A stretch of 63,915 nucleotides of DNA, from positions 1-63,915 of the forward strand of contig JAIOPX010000048.1 of assembly GCA_021413705.1 (NCBI GenBank), read 5' to 3'. The notes under the pieces were generated by a model, which was not told where the DNA came from, did no database searches, and worked only from the letters and a program-made list of their open reading frames with translations. Origin of the DNA: Planctomycetota bacterium (GTDB lineage: Bacteria > Planctomycetota > Planctomycetia > Pirellulales > UBA7805). The position numbers and the translations under genes are program-made. Position 1 is the stretch's first letter. Each line of letters begins with the position of its first letter. Positions 51,956-61,326 of this stretch are shown piece by piece.

Positions 51956-52274
51956 GGTGCGTCCTGATCAAAGGCGGGGTGAAGAATTACAGATCCGTCA
52001 TGAAATGGGGGGCCGCGCCGGTAACACCATCACCCAAAAGTGTGGCTTCGTCAAGGGGACAGCGTCCGTTGAGAAGTCGCATTCCACGATGTAAAGATCC
52101 CCGCCAACTCGATGTGCGCAACCGACTAGATCCAGTCAGTGATAGTCAAGGTGATGGTCAAGGCGAACGGGGTGGAGGATCGTCCCATCTGGCTTTACCC
52201 GTGCAGAACTGCAAAAATGCAGCCGATGCGCTCCCACGAACCCGAAGTGTCAGCCAGACTATTCGCACCGCCCC
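51956..52274. other. Divergent intergenic region
   Basis: It separates the antiporter (minus) from a small membrane-protein gene (plus). No repeat or RNA gene is recognised. An open plus-strand frame from 51910 has no protein features. Confidence 0.4.
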
Positions 52275-52805
52275 ATGAGCCGAGAAGTTTGGCTGAAGCC
52301 CAACCGCAGGGCATTGATCATGGCGATGTCAATTCCGCTCATTGCCGCTGCACTCGGCGGAGGGGTTGGGTGGAGGACGGAAGGCTGGCTGCGCTGGGTT
52401 GGTCTTTCGCTGTTGTTGGCGGGTGGTGCGGCGATAATCGCCTTGGCTGTTCAATGCGTTCGGCCGCGAATGGCGGTACAAGATGCGAATCTATTGGTTT
52501 TCCTGAAACTCGGAGCTCCCCTGGCAATCCCTCTGTCGATCGTGGAATGTGTATTCCTGGGGCGACCGGAAACGCAAGCAGCCCTGGGCCAGCGCAATCG
52601 CATGGTGAGCCTGGTCATTCGACTGGCGGAGGCGGCCACGGAATATAAAGCTCGCGAAGTCAAGCCATCGCTGGGTCGCTGGGAAGATGGCTACATTACC
52701 ATCCACGGCGCGTGGTGCGAACCGCTGACGCTGGAACTGGCCCAACGACTCAATGCCAAACTCCGAGACGCCCAGCGACTTCAAGGCGAGAAAATGGAGG
52801 CGTAG
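52275..52805 (+). CDS. Small inner-membrane protein of unknown function
   Basis: 176 residues. Two membrane helices lie near residues 13-32 (IMAMSIPLIAAALGGGVGW) and 38-63 (WLRWVGLSLLLAGGAAIIALAV). The remaining 110 residues form a soluble domain with the motif GQRNRMVSLVIRLAEAATEY and end with a charged helix (LTLELAQRLNAKLRDAQRL). The family is not recognised. It is followed five bases later by the MfnB-like gene, so the two are probably one operon. The ribosome site of the next gene lies in its last codons. Confidence 0.7.
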   Translation: MSREVWLKPNRRALIMAMSIPLIAAALGGGVGWRTEGWLRWVGLSLLLAGGAAIIALAVQCVRPRMAVQDANLLVFLKLGAPLAIPLSIVECVFLGRPETQAALGQRNRMVSLVIRLAEAATEYKAREVKPSLGRWEDGYITIHGAWCEPLTLELAQRLNAKLRDAQRLQGEKMEA

Positions 52806-52810
52806 CAGCC

Positions 52811-53533
52811 GTGTCATCAAGTTTATTGATAAGTGTTCGCAATCTCGATGAAGCCAGGCTCGCGCTGGCAGGGGGCGCCGACGTGATCGACGTCAAGCAG
52901 CCTGCGCGCGGTCCCCTGGGGGCTGTCGATGCGGCTGAACTACGCCCCGTCGTTGAGGAGATGAGCCGCAGCGCACCGATCAGTGCGGCACTGGGAGAAT
53001 TGCTCGATCCGCGGCAACGGCTCTCCCCCGAGAGCCTGGGTGGATTGTCGTATGCGAAATTCGGGCTTGCTGACTGCGCATCCCAACCGGACTGGGCCGA
53101 TTTATGGCTCGCCAAGACCGCTCTGTTTCCCTTGGGTGTGTCGCCCGTGGCTGTGGTGTATGCCGACCCTGCCGCGGCAGCTCCACCCCCGCGGGAGATT
53201 CTGGCCGTGGCCGCGTCAGCCGGTGCGCCGGTCGTGCTCGTTGACACCTTCGATAAGCAACGAGGCAATTTATTGACGCATTGGACATTAGACGCAGTGG
53301 CGCAATTCGTGACACAAGTGCAAGACGAAGGACTGAAGATCGCACTGGCGGGATCGCTCGACCTGGACAGCATCCGGCAATTGCTTCCCCTGGAGCCAGA
53401 TTTCATTGCGGTTCGGGGAGCTGTCTGCCACGGTGGACGAGCTGGTGCGATCGAGCTTGCTCGAGTGCGTAGCTTAGCGTCTATGATGAGGGGCGGGCCA
53501 AGAGAGTTGGCCCGCGAAAGGAGTTTGAACTAA
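52811..53533 (+). CDS. mfnB: (5-formylfuran-3-yl)methyl phosphate synthase, MfnB-like
   Basis: 240 residues from a GTG at 52811, with GGAGG ten bases upstream. It is a TIM-barrel enzyme of the DUF556/4-HFC-P synthase family, which joins two glyceraldehyde-3-phosphate molecules to make the furan ring of methanofuran. The three lysines of the characterised archaeal enzyme have clear counterparts: Lys29 in DVIDVKQPARGPLGA, Lys83 in SYAKFGL, and Lys149 in VDTFDKQRGNLL. The end also fits (LAGSLDLDSIRQLL, DFIAVRGAVCHGG). Planctomycetes carry tetrahydromethanopterin/methanofuran-type C1 genes, so this is consistent; no other C1 gene is in the window. The adjacent membrane protein has no known link. 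Confidence 0.88.
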   Translation: MSSSLLISVRNLDEARLALAGGADVIDVKQPARGPLGAVDAAELRPVVEEMSRSAPISAALGELLDPRQRLSPESLGGLSYAKFGLADCASQPDWADLWLAKTALFPLGVSPVAVVYADPAAAAPPPREILAVAASAGAPVVLVDTFDKQRGNLLTHWTLDAVAQFVTQVQDEGLKIALAGSLDLDSIRQLLPLEPDFIAVRGAVCHGGRAGAIELARVRSLASMMRGGPRELARERSLN

Positions 53534-53542
53534 GGCTCGCCC

Positions 53543-53600
53543 GTTGGAGTACAGCCTTCGGGCTGCTTTGTGAAAAGCAGGCTAAAGCCTGGACTCCAAC
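53543..53600. repeat. Hairpin repeat, GTTGGAGT family, copy 2
   Basis: It begins GTTGGAGTACAGCCTTCGGG and ends GGCTAAAGCCTGGACTCCAAC, the same design and length as the element at 4261-4318. It lies 10 bases after the MfnB-like stop and could also act as a transcript end structure. A one-sided relic with GGGAGTACAGGCTTTAGCCC is present near 55843. Confidence 0.88.
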
Positions 53601-53671
53601 GGCGGGCTTGGCCCAGCCAACGGTCACCCATTGACTCCACTCATTTCACCTATACGTATGAGGATCATTTT

Positions 53672-53974
53672 ATGCCGAGTATTAAAATCAATGTTCCGCA
53701 CGCCCATGGCCAACAGCAAGCATCAGAGCGCCTACTGGGTTTTATGACCCAGATGAAGCACCAATATAAGGATCAAGTGAGCGACTTACAGGAAACCTGG
53801 GAGGAGAACCGGTTGAACTATTCGTTTCGGACCTTCGGCATGACGGTGCGCGGCGCCGTCGAAGTCCAGGAGCAACATGTTTCGCTCCATGCGGATTTGC
53901 CATTCGCCGCCATGATGTTCAAGGGAAAGATCGAGCAGGAGATTCGCGGCACGTTGGAAAGAGTATTGGGATAA
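53672..53974 (+). CDS. PHA-granule-region-type small protein
   Basis: 100 residues from the ATG at 53672 with GAGG nine bases upstream. The sequence IKINVPHAHGQQQASERLLGF to FKGKIEQEIRGTLERVLG matches the layout of the 'polyhydroxyalkanoic acid system' family (PHA_gran_rgn). That is a small alpha/beta domain beginning with a beta strand and a helix and ending with two helices. Function in that family is poorly known, and no PHA synthase is nearby, so a lipid-binding or unrelated role is possible. It sits between two repeat elements and appears monocistronic. Confidence 0.72.
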   Translation: MPSIKINVPHAHGQQQASERLLGFMTQMKHQYKDQVSDLQETWEENRLNYSFRTFGMTVRGAVEVQEQHVSLHADLPFAAMMFKGKIEQEIRGTLERVLG

Positions 53975-53998
53975 AGCCTCGAACGAAAATGGGGAAGT

Positions 53999-54165
53999 GG
54001 TGCCACTGCTTGATAGTCGGGCGAGATGTATTGAGACAATCCAAACCGGCCCAGTCGCGACTATCAAGCAGTGCGGATCAAGCGGCTTGGAACGCACTGC
54101 TTGGCGGACGCATCGTGAGACAAAGGACTCCGGGCGGATCGAGGCGTCCTAAAAGCAGTGGCACC
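53999..54165. repeat. 167-bp nested palindromic element, GGTGCCACTGCTT ends
   Basis: The outer ends are GGTGCCACTGCTT (53999-54011) and AAGCAGTGGCACC (54153-54165), a perfect 13-base inverted repeat. The left end is also part of an inner 15-base inverted repeat (ACTGCTTGATAGTCG at 54005-54019 with its complement at 54058-54072). A further GCACTGCTT copy lies at 54094-54102. It resembles a composite MITE/REP and fills the gap before the response-regulator gene. Confidence 0.88.
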
Positions 54166-54359
54166 TGATAAGTGTCGCGCCTGCACAATCCGCACAGGCG
54201 TTGCTACCGGTTCAAGGTCGTATATTGTGGGCGGACATGTGGCGGCCGTTTTGACAGTCTGAAGAGCCGAACTATCGTTTGGCGGAGCGAAAACAGGGTT
54301 GGTTTCCAGGCTATCGCCGGGATCATGTTCAACCCAAATCGCTTCGTGGAACCGCTCTC

Positions 54360-54791
54360 ATGACGGCTCGAATCCTGGTTGCCGACGACTCGACGACGAT
54401 GCGCAAGATTGTCCTAAGGGCGCTTGGGGCAGCGGGTGTGACCGCTATTGTAGAGGCTGAAGACGGGGACGAGGCACTGCGGTTATTCAAAACGGGCGAG
54501 TTCGATCTGGTCCTGACCGACTGGCGAATGCCCGGCCGAACTGGCATCGAAGTGGCGCGCGAGATCCGGCGGTTGGACACGAATGTCCCCATCATCCTGA
54601 TGGCAACCGAACTGGAGCAGTACCCTGTGGCCGAGGCTACGGCAGCGGGGGTAACGGATCGCCTGATCAAGCCGTTTACTCCCGAAACGGTTCGGGATCT
54701 GCTCGGCAGATATAGCGACAAGCCGAAGAGCCCGGCGCCCAGAGTTCGGACCAAGCTAGCCGCGAGCGTCGAAGGCGATCGGGGGGCGTAA
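54360..54791 (+). CDS. Single-domain response regulator, CheY-like
   Basis: 143 residues from the ATG at 54360; a longer frame from 54279 lacks domain character. The receiver signature is complete: Asp9/Asp10 in LVADDSTTMRK, the phosphorylated Asp54 in LTDWRMPG, Thr83 in LMATELEQ, and Lys104 in RLIKPFTPE. The C-terminal 25 residues are a basic tail (PKSPAPRVRTKLAASVEG). There is no output domain, so it probably acts by protein contact, for example on a flagellar switch or a phosphorelay. No histidine kinase is nearby. Confidence 0.9.
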   Translation: MTARILVADDSTTMRKIVLRALGAAGVTAIVEAEDGDEALRLFKTGEFDLVLTDWRMPGRTGIEVAREIRRLDTNVPIILMATELEQYPVAEATAAGVTDRLIKPFTPETVRDLLGRYSDKPKSPAPRVRTKLAASVEGDRGA

Positions 54792-55164
54792 GGCCTCTGT
54801 TTCTTCCCGCACTGGTTGTGGTCGTAATATCACGCCAGCCTTGTGCCAACGGCCGACTTCCGCTTTTGTGGGTAGCCCTCGCCTGCCGGGCGTGGGCTGG
54901 ATCGCGCTATACGGCCGAACTTACTCAATAGCTCCGATTGCAGCCTCTGTGCGGCAACTGCTACCCAGGCACCTTCCGGCAGAAGGAGCCTACTATGGCG
55001 ACGCCTGGACTTTCTCATCTTGTCGTGTTCCATTTTCTTTACATGTCCGCCGAGATCCATCGTAATGCTTGCCTCTTTTGTCGGCCTCCAATTACACTGA
55101 GATAAGGAGCTATGCGGCGGCGTTGCCGCCATGCCAGATTTACCCGCCTCGAAGCCGACCAGCC
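54792..55164 (+). other. Intergenic region with a 122-bp repeat; no gene
   Basis: It contains the element at 54872-54993. The remaining sequence up to the HEAT/TPR gene has no protein-like frame. Confidence 0.5.
54872..54993. repeat. 122-bp element with conserved ends, copy 2
   Basis: The same length and ends as the element at 36509-36630 (GTAGCCCTCGCCTGCCGGGC on the left, CCGGCAGAAGGAGCCTAC on the right), with a diverged middle of about 55 bases. Confidence 0.9.
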
Positions 55165-55827
55165 ATGGCCAACGACTTTTATCGCGTACCGCTACTGGTG
55201 GCTCACTATGACGAATACTTGGCCCAACAAGATTCGGCGCGGTTCATGCGGAACGTGTCCAAGAGCTACACGCTCTCGACACTCGAACGGTTGGCGCAGA
55301 GCAACGATCGCATGACGCGGCGGGCCGCCGTGCTGGCCCTGAGCGTGATGGGCGATTACGACGCCAACCATGTGCTGGGACGAGCACTCACCGATCGAGA
55401 TCGCGGTGTTCGTTCGCTGGCCGAGAACGGTATTCGCTCCGTTTGGGAAAGAGCGGGCAATGTCTACCAGCGGGCCCAGTTGCAGATCATCATTCGTCTT
55501 GTATCTTCAAAGAACTACAGCGAATCGATCCGCCGCGCCACAGAATTGATCGAGCAGGCGCCCTGGTTTGCGGAAGTCTGGAATCAACGGGCAATCGCCC
55601 ATTTCGCCATCAGTGCGTACGAAGATTCTGTGCGCGATTGCCGCCAGGCGCTGGAAATCAACCCTTACCATTTCGCCGCCGCCGCGGGCATGGGGCAATG
55701 CCACATGCGAATGAACAATCCGCTGGCCGCGTTGGAATGCTTTCGCCGAGCCTTGCGACTCAACCCCAACATGGAAGCGGTGCGAGCTCAGGTAGTTCAG
55801 TTGCAGCGAACGCTCCGCGACCGGTGA
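55165..55827 (+). CDS. HEAT plus TPR protein
   Basis: 220 residues from the ATG at 55165; the open frame upstream is not protein-like. Residues about 40-95 form two HEAT repeats (MTRRAAVLALSVMGDYDANHVL, DRDRGVRSLAENGIRSVW). Residues about 110-215 form three TPRs (NYSESIRRATELIEQAPWFA, AYEDSVRDCRQALEINPYHF, NPLAALECFRRALRLNPNME). It has no signal peptide, so it is probably a cytoplasmic scaffold. The same arrangement (HEAT followed by TPR in a 200-250 residue protein) is common in planctomycetes. A weak promoter region before it is occupied by the repeat. Confidence 0.82.
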   Translation: MANDFYRVPLLVAHYDEYLAQQDSARFMRNVSKSYTLSTLERLAQSNDRMTRRAAVLALSVMGDYDANHVLGRALTDRDRGVRSLAENGIRSVWERAGNVYQRAQLQIIIRLVSSKNYSESIRRATELIEQAPWFAEVWNQRAIAHFAISAYEDSVRDCRQALEINPYHFAAAAGMGQCHMRMNNPLAALECFRRALRLNPNMEAVRAQVVQLQRTLRDR

Positions 55828-56027
55828 ACTGCGGACCTGTGGGAGTACAGGCTTTAGCCCGCGTTTCATCAGGGCTCCTTCGAACTGGATGGCAGCCCTA
55901 CTGATCGAAGTTCTGCAAGGCCGTGCAATGCGGGCCTGCGGCACAGCGGCTGTGGGACGCAGAGACTCGTAAAACACTACGATTCGCCCCAGATAGCTGA
56001 GGAAACAATTGGTATAACTATGGTTGC

Positions 56028-57806
56028 ATGGCCAATTCAACGCCCCCCATCTTGATCCTCGGCGCCGGCATCAACGGCGCTTCACTGGCCCGAGAACTTG
56101 TTCTCAATGGCTCGCCAGTCGTGTTGGTCGATTCGGCCGACGTTTGTTACGGTGCAACCGCCTACTCGTCGCGTTTGATCCACGGCGGATTGCGCTATCT
56201 GGAATACGGCGATTTTGCATTGGTGCGCGAATCGCTCGCCGAGCGGGCGCGACTGCTGCGATTAGCGCCGCAGTTCGTCCACCCTTTGCATATCCACATA
56301 CCCGTTTCAAAGCGATCAGGCGGTTGGTTCAGCGGGGCTCGCAATTTTCTCGGCGGGAGAGCCGGCGGCAAACCGTCGCAGCGCGGGTTGTGGCTGGTTC
56401 GCACGGGACTTTGGCTCTACGACCTCTTTGCCCACGACCCCACCCTGCCCCGCCGCACGGTGCGCCGCGTGGGCCACGATGCCGGCCCGCAGGTCGATCC
56501 GACTCGCTATCGCTGGCTCTGTGGCTATTGGGATGCTCAGATCCGCTTTCCCGAGCGCTATGTTCAAGCTCTGCTGGCGGATGCGCGACAATTGGCCCAG
56601 GAAGCAGGCGTGGAATTTCGTGTGGTGACTTATCATCGCGTCCGGCAGCAAGGACGATTTGTGGAACTGTTGCCGGAAGGGTGCCTGGGGCAAATGGAGT
56701 GCGGCCCCCGACAGTCTGGGGCGGCGCTCCACTTGCCCCGGGCACCCGTGAACTTGCCCCAGGCACCCGGCGATTCGCCTGCACCCGAGTCCTTGGAAGT
56801 CGCCGCCATCGTCAATGCCACAGGTGCCTGGGTGGATTTGACACTCCGCGAACTCGGGATCGAAAACCGGCCCTTGATGGGAGGGACCAAGGGAAGCCAT
56901 TTCATCACTTTCCACCAAAGGCTCCGCGAGGCGCTTGGTGACCAGGCACTTTATGCCGAGGCCGACGACGGCCGGCCCGTGTTCATCCTGCCGTTTGGAG
57001 ATAGTGTGCTGGTAGGCACCACGGACATTCCCTTCACTGGCCGACCGGAAGACGCACTGGCCAGTGGTGAGGAGTTGGAATATCTAATCGCCGCAGTCAA
57101 CGAGATCATGCCCCAGGTGGGGCTAACCCGAGCAGATCTGGAATTGCACTACTGTGGCGTACGCCCGTTGCCAGCCTCCGACGCTGCAACACCGGCGTCG
57201 GTGACACGTCGGCATCAGATGGTCGAACATGCAAGCGAACCGGTCCCGTTGTTCTCGGTGGTTGGGGGAAAACTGACCACTTCTCGACAGTTGGCCGAAG
57301 AAGCAACCGCAACCATCCTGACGAGCCTGGGCAAAACGGCATCAAGAAATTCCCGCGATCGCGCTGTCCCTGGTGGCGAAGAATATCCCGCCACGCCATG
57401 TGTCCTGGCCGCAATGCAGCAGCAACTGGCAGCGGAATTTGGACTCGGGCTTGTTCAGGTGGAGGCTGCCTGGCCGCTGTTCGGCACTCGCTTGCGTGCC
57501 GTCCTGGCAGAATCGAGCCGCCTGCTCCAAGAAGGTGAAGCCCCTAACGCTAATTTGGCAAACACTCCCCTGCTCCGCAGACTTGTGCGTTGGATCGTCT
57601 TAAATGAATCTCCCCACACACTCGACGATCTCATTGAGCGGCGCCTGATGTTGCTCTATCATCACCCGCTGACGATGGCCTGTCTTCGGGAATTGGCCGA
57701 CACGCTCGGCGCGACTGGAGTCGTCACCGTCGAACAAGCCGAATCGCAATTGGCAGCCACGGTACAGAGGTTACACAAACACTTTGGCAAGCAGGTCTCG
57801 CCATGA
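56028..57806 (+). CDS. glpD: Aerobic glycerol-3-phosphate dehydrogenase
   Basis: 592 residues. The FAD-binding N-terminus is clear ([18 protein letters not shown]) and is followed by the family blocks [49 protein letters not shown] and [10 protein letters not shown], with VGTTDIPF and VVGGKLTT near the C-terminus. The enzyme oxidises glycerol-3-phosphate to dihydroxyacetone phosphate at the membrane, feeding electrons to quinone. It overlaps glpK by ATGA, so the two form one operon. Oddly, about 34 residues near 217-250 are encoded by a palindromic repeat that interrupts the segment before VNATGAW. The insert probably forms a surface loop; otherwise the gene is intact. Confidence 0.93.
   Translation: MANSTPPILILGAGINGASLARELVLNGSPVVLVDSADVCYGATAYSSRLIHGGLRYLEYGDFALVRESLAERARLLRLAPQFVHPLHIHIPVSKRSGGWFSGARNFLGGRAGGKPSQRGLWLVRTGLWLYDLFAHDPTLPRRTVRRVGHDAGPQVDPTRYRWLCGYWDAQIRFPERYVQALLADARQLAQEAGVEFRVVTYHRVRQQGRFVELLPEGCLGQMECGPRQSGAALHLPRAPVNLPQAPGDSPAPESLEVAAIVNATGAWVDLTLRELGIENRPLMGGTKGSHFITFHQRLREALGDQALYAEADDGRPVFILPFGDSVLVGTTDIPFTGRPEDALASGEELEYLIAAVNEIMPQVGLTRADLELHYCGVRPLPASDAATPASVTRRHQMVEHASEPVPLFSVVGGKLTTSRQLAEEATATILTSLGKTASRNSRDRAVPGGEEYPATPCVLAAMQQQLAAEFGLGLVQVEAAWPLFGTRLRAVLAESSRLLQEGEAPNANLANTPLLRRLVRWIVLNESPHTLDDLIERRLMLLYHHPLTMACLRELADTLGATGVVTVEQAESQLAATVQRLHKHFGKQVSP
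56679..56768. repeat. In-frame palindromic repeat inside glpD
   Basis: GGGTGCCTGGGGCAAATGGA (from 56679) is followed by its near-perfect inverted copy TCCACTTGCCCCGGGCACCC (ending 56747). Then comes a further half-copy ACTTGCCCCAGGCACCC (56752-56768). The element is translated as part of GlpD, giving the repeated pieces HLPRAP and NLPQAP, without a stop or frame change. Confidence 0.88.
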
Positions 57807-59299
57807 ATCAATACATTCTTGCCCTGGATCAGGGAACTACATCGAGTCGAGCTATCGTGTTCGACCACCGCGGACACATCGTGGCGACCGCTCAGCGGGA
57901 ATTCCCACAGATCCTGCCAGCTCCTGGGCAGGTCGAACATGACCCCGAGGCCATCTGGGATTCGCAACTCGCCGTCGCTCGCGAGGCACTGGCGAGTGCC
58001 AAGTTAACCGCGGCCGATGTGGCCGCCATCGGCGTCACCAATCAGCGAGAGACAACGATTCTCTGGGATAAAACAACGGGGAAACCTGTGGCCAATGCCA
58101 TCGTCTGGCAGAGCCGTGTCAGCGCGCCTATTTGCGAGGAGCTTAAGGCCGCTGGGTGCGAGCCGGTGTTTCGCGCCAAAACTGGCCTGCTGCTGGACGC
58201 CTACTTTAGTGGAACCAAGATCAAGTATTTGCTCGATACGCATGACGGCTTGCGCGCACGGGCCGCCCAGGGAGAAATTCTATTCGGCACCGTCGATTCC
58301 TTTCTCATCTGGCGGCTCACCGGCGGTCAGTGTCATGTGACCGACGTCAGCAATGCCAGCCGCACGCTGTTGATGAACATCCACACGCGCCAGTGGGATG
58401 ACGAACTGCTCAAGCTGCTTACGATCCCGCGCGCCATGCTGCCTGAAATCCGTTCCTCCAGTGAAGTTTACGGCCAGACCGATGCAAAATGGTTCGGCGC
58501 GCCGATTCCCATCGCGGGGGATGCCGGCGATCAACAGGCCGCTACCTTTGGCCAAACGTGCTTTACGCCAGGGAGCGCCAAGAACACCTATGGCACCGGT
58601 TGTTTTCTCTTAATGAACACCGGCAAGAAGTCCAAAATGTCGGACCACAAGCTCTTGACAACGATCGGCTGGCAAATTGGTGATGAAGTAACCTATTGCC
58701 TCGAAGGATCGGTATTCATCGGGGGCGCTGTCGTGCAGTGGCTTCGCGATGGGCTAGGACTGATCGACTCATCGGCCGAGGTGCAACGCTTAGCGGCCAC
58801 GGTGCCAGACTCGGGAGGCGTCGTGCTCGTGCCAGCCTTCGTGGGCCTGGGCGCACCGTACTGGGATCCATATGCACGGGGCGCTATCTATGGCATTACA
58901 CGCGGCACGACGGCTGGCCACCTTGCCCGGGCAGCGATTGAGTCGATGGCCTTTCAGACTCGCGACCTTTTGGAGGCGATGCAGCAGGACGCGGGGGTTT
59001 CGCTCGCGGCCCTTAAAGTTGACGGCGGAGCTGCGGTTGACGATGGTTTGCTCCAATTCCAAGCCGATATTCTCGGGACTTCCGTCCAACGGCCGGTAGT
59101 ATGTGAAACGACCGCTTTGGGTGCGGCCTATTTGGCCGGTCTGGCGGTTGGATACTGGAAAGATACGAGCGACCTATCAGCCCACTGGGCCATCGACCGC
59201 GAGTTCTTTCCGACGCTCAGCCAAGCCGACCGTCAGAAGCGATACGAACAATGGCAAGAGGCAGTACGGCGATCCCTCAACTGGGACCGACCGCACTAA
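57803..59299 (+). CDS. glpK: Glycerol kinase
   Basis: 498 residues, the usual length. Sugar-kinase family blocks are intact: [16 protein letters not shown] (phosphate 1), [32 protein letters not shown] (substrate region), [29 protein letters not shown] and the C-terminal [13 protein letters not shown]. The enzyme phosphorylates glycerol to glycerol-3-phosphate with ATP, the substrate of the co-transcribed GlpD. The start lies inside the glpD stop (ATGA). No glycerol facilitator or repressor is nearby. The gene converges with the thioredoxin-like gene. Confidence 0.97.
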   Translation: MNQYILALDQGTTSSRAIVFDHRGHIVATAQREFPQILPAPGQVEHDPEAIWDSQLAVAREALASAKLTAADVAAIGVTNQRETTILWDKTTGKPVANAIVWQSRVSAPICEELKAAGCEPVFRAKTGLLLDAYFSGTKIKYLLDTHDGLRARAAQGEILFGTVDSFLIWRLTGGQCHVTDVSNASRTLLMNIHTRQWDDELLKLLTIPRAMLPEIRSSSEVYGQTDAKWFGAPIPIAGDAGDQQAATFGQTCFTPGSAKNTYGTGCFLLMNTGKKSKMSDHKLLTTIGWQIGDEVTYCLEGSVFIGGAVVQWLRDGLGLIDSSAEVQRLAATVPDSGGVVLVPAFVGLGAPYWDPYARGAIYGITRGTTAGHLARAAIESMAFQTRDLLEAMQQDAGVSLAALKVDGGAAVDDGLLQFQADILGTSVQRPVVCETTALGAAYLAGLAVGYWKDTSDLSAHWAIDREFFPTLSQADRQKRYEQWQEAVRRSLNWDRPH

Positions 59300-59344
59300 T
59301 TCGCAGCGCCCGTGAGGAGACAGAGTTCTGAGTGCTCGCCAGTC

Positions 59345-60541
59345 CTACCGCAACGCAGCTCCGCTGGCTGTTTCCGCGAAGCGAACCCCGTCGGCATAGC
59401 GGGCCGGAGTGCGGCAGAACTGTGCCAAGGTCGCCTCGCTGGAGAACAGATAGACACGGTTGTTGTAAAACAACCCATGCTTGCGTAAGCCAGGTGTCAT
59501 CTGGCGGGCTTCAAGAGCCAGAACGGGATCTACGCCGGACATGGCCGGGCCATAGTAGTCTGGATTGGCCAGGAATCGCTTTTGCTGTTCCGCGCCGGTG
59601 AAGAGATAGGTCTGTCCTCGATGCACGGCTCCAAACCGCCGGTCTCCGCGGACCCAGCGCTCGTGTTCCACTAACTCCACCGCACAATGCCCCTCCAAGG
59701 CCAGTGGGGCTTGCGGCGCAGCGGTTGGCAGATTGACTGCTGGCGGCGTCACTGCGGCATTGTTTGCCATCGGAGCGGGTGCAACAGGCGCGGCCGGTTG
59801 TCCTGTCAGCAGAGCGGCGTACGGATTCTGCCCTGTCGGCACGGGCATGGAGGCCACGGGTGGCTGCATTTTCGACTGCGGAAGTTGTGGCGTCGCGGGA
59901 ACCTGCACCGTGGGAGGTTGTTGCGCGATCGGCGACTGGGGAATCGCGTTGGGACTCGCCCCTTGTGACCTGTCGCGGAAATATTCCGCATAACGATCTT
60001 CCACATTGCCGGTCGGAGCCTGTCCTGGCGTCACCGTGGGCTGCTGAGCGGCCACCGACGGGGCCGCCGATGGCGCTGAACCCGCCACGGCGTTGAGATT
60101 AGCATACGGATTATTCAGGCGAGGATCCGCTGTCACGGCCACTTGCTCTAGCCCTGCCAGATAGGCTGCCTGATCCAACGAGCATCGCAATAAGGCCACA
60201 ACTTGCCCGTTAGGAGCCAGAATCACATCGCTTGGCCAGGATGTTACTTCATACTGCCGAGCCACGGCGGGAAACTGTTGCGCATTAACTTTGACCGGAA
60301 CAAACTTCGCTTGGATGCGTTGCGCCGTACCGGGCCGGCTATACACCGATTGCTCCATCCGCATGCAGGGCTGGCAATCGTTCGACCAAAAATGGACGAG
60401 CACCAGCCGATTGGTTTGCCCGGCAATTTGCCGAGCCTGATCGATGCTTTGCAGCCACTGGATCTCTTGTCCATCAGCCCTTGTCGAAACCGGGATGAGA
60501 CACAGTGCCAGTACCGTAAAACAGGCTGTAAGTCGCAACAT
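59345..60541 (-). CDS. Exported thioredoxin-fold protein with YHS-like C-terminus
   Basis: 398 residues with a signal peptide (about 1-22, LTACFTVLALCLIPVSTRA). The thioredoxin-like domain (about 25-145) carries the redox pair CQPC with VHFWSNDCQPCMRME and the cis-proline region EVTSWPSDV. A long Pro/Gln/Ala-rich linker (about 150-275) follows. The C-terminal 120 residues look like two YHS-type modules: LEGHCAVELVEHERWVRGD, YLFTGAEQQKRFLANPDYY and YLFSSEATLAQFCRTPARYA. The protein is likely a periplasmic disulfide/metal-related factor. It is monocistronic and converges with glpK. Confidence 0.85.
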   Translation of the reverse strand: MLRLTACFTVLALCLIPVSTRADGQEIQWLQSIDQARQIAGQTNRLVLVHFWSNDCQPCMRMEQSVYSRPGTAQRIQAKFVPVKVNAQQFPAVARQYEVTSWPSDVILAPNGQVVALLRCSLDQAAYLAGLEQVAVTADPRLNNPYANLNAVAGSAPSAAPSVAAQQPTVTPGQAPTGNVEDRYAEYFRDRSQGASPNAIPQSPIAQQPPTVQVPATPQLPQSKMQPPVASMPVPTGQNPYAALLTGQPAAPVAPAPMANNAAVTPPAVNLPTAAPQAPLALEGHCAVELVEHERWVRGDRRFGAVHRGQTYLFTGAEQQKRFLANPDYYGPAMSGVDPVLALEARQMTPGLRKHGLFYNNRVYLFSSEATLAQFCRTPARYADGVRFAETASGAALR

Positions 60542-61326
60542 TTCAGTTCCGCTGCCGTGAAAGAGGCTGTGCTGGCAAGGCGAATTGATAGTCCAGCGCT
60601 CTCATTTATCGACTGAACGATCATGCACAGTGGTGCAAAAGAATCGAATGTGCGGATTTTTCCACCGGGTCCTTCGGGAGCACCCAAGAGCGAGCAAGTT
60701 CACGTTTTTCGATAACTCCATCTGTGACAATGGTTTACGACGTCGATCGGGTTGATGTGGCTGTAACGAAGGCCGGGGCATCGCTAAAACTATAAAATTC
60801 TTCCCAAATTCTCCGAAACCAGTACAACACGAACCTTGACACGGCCGATGATATCACTAAGATACCAGTAGCTTTGAACCCCGCCTTGCAGGCAGTGGGT
60901 TATCGGCCCGCGAATAAGTCTTTGGGCCGTTCTCACCAGTAGTAAGCCACTCGCAACGTAATAAAGCGAGCAGAAGAACTGGTGAGTGGGCGCTTTCCGA
61001 CTGGTCAACCCGGGAGCAGTTCTCAGGTTGCCCCGCAATTTGCGCAGGCCCCTCATTGGGACGCATGGTTGTCTCTGAGGTCGCCGGAATCAATGCATTC
61101 GGCAGTTGCGAAGACCGGGAACGCAAAGCCCGCCAGCCTGCATTTGGACTGGGTAAATTCAAGCGGATTTCCGCGGCATTCGCGGTTCATTCGACCTCTG
61201 TTTTAGGCCCCTAGGCACTGTCGCCACAGGTCCATTCTATCGATCCGGGGTTTTCCCGCAATTTTCGCGCGCCTCAACAAAATGGATTTCGGCGCGCCGG
61301 GACGACTCCCATTCTTAAGGTGAGTG
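60542..61326. other. Long intergenic region between the thioredoxin and rho genes
   Basis: 785 bases without a protein-like frame. It must carry the promoter for the thioredoxin gene (minus) and the leader of rho (plus). Rho leaders are often long and autoregulated, which may explain its size; I see no clear terminator-like structure within it. There is no tRNA or known riboswitch. Confidence 0.4.

Noticed and set aside
60840..60990. Possible structured RNA or tRNA between the thioredoxin and rho genes
   Set aside because: No cloverleaf, no T-loop consensus and no known RNA signature could be identified.
61110..61135. Possible c-di-GMP riboswitch piece (GGGAACGCAAAGCC) upstream of rho
   Set aside because: The second conserved half and the flanking helices of the GEMM aptamer are not found.
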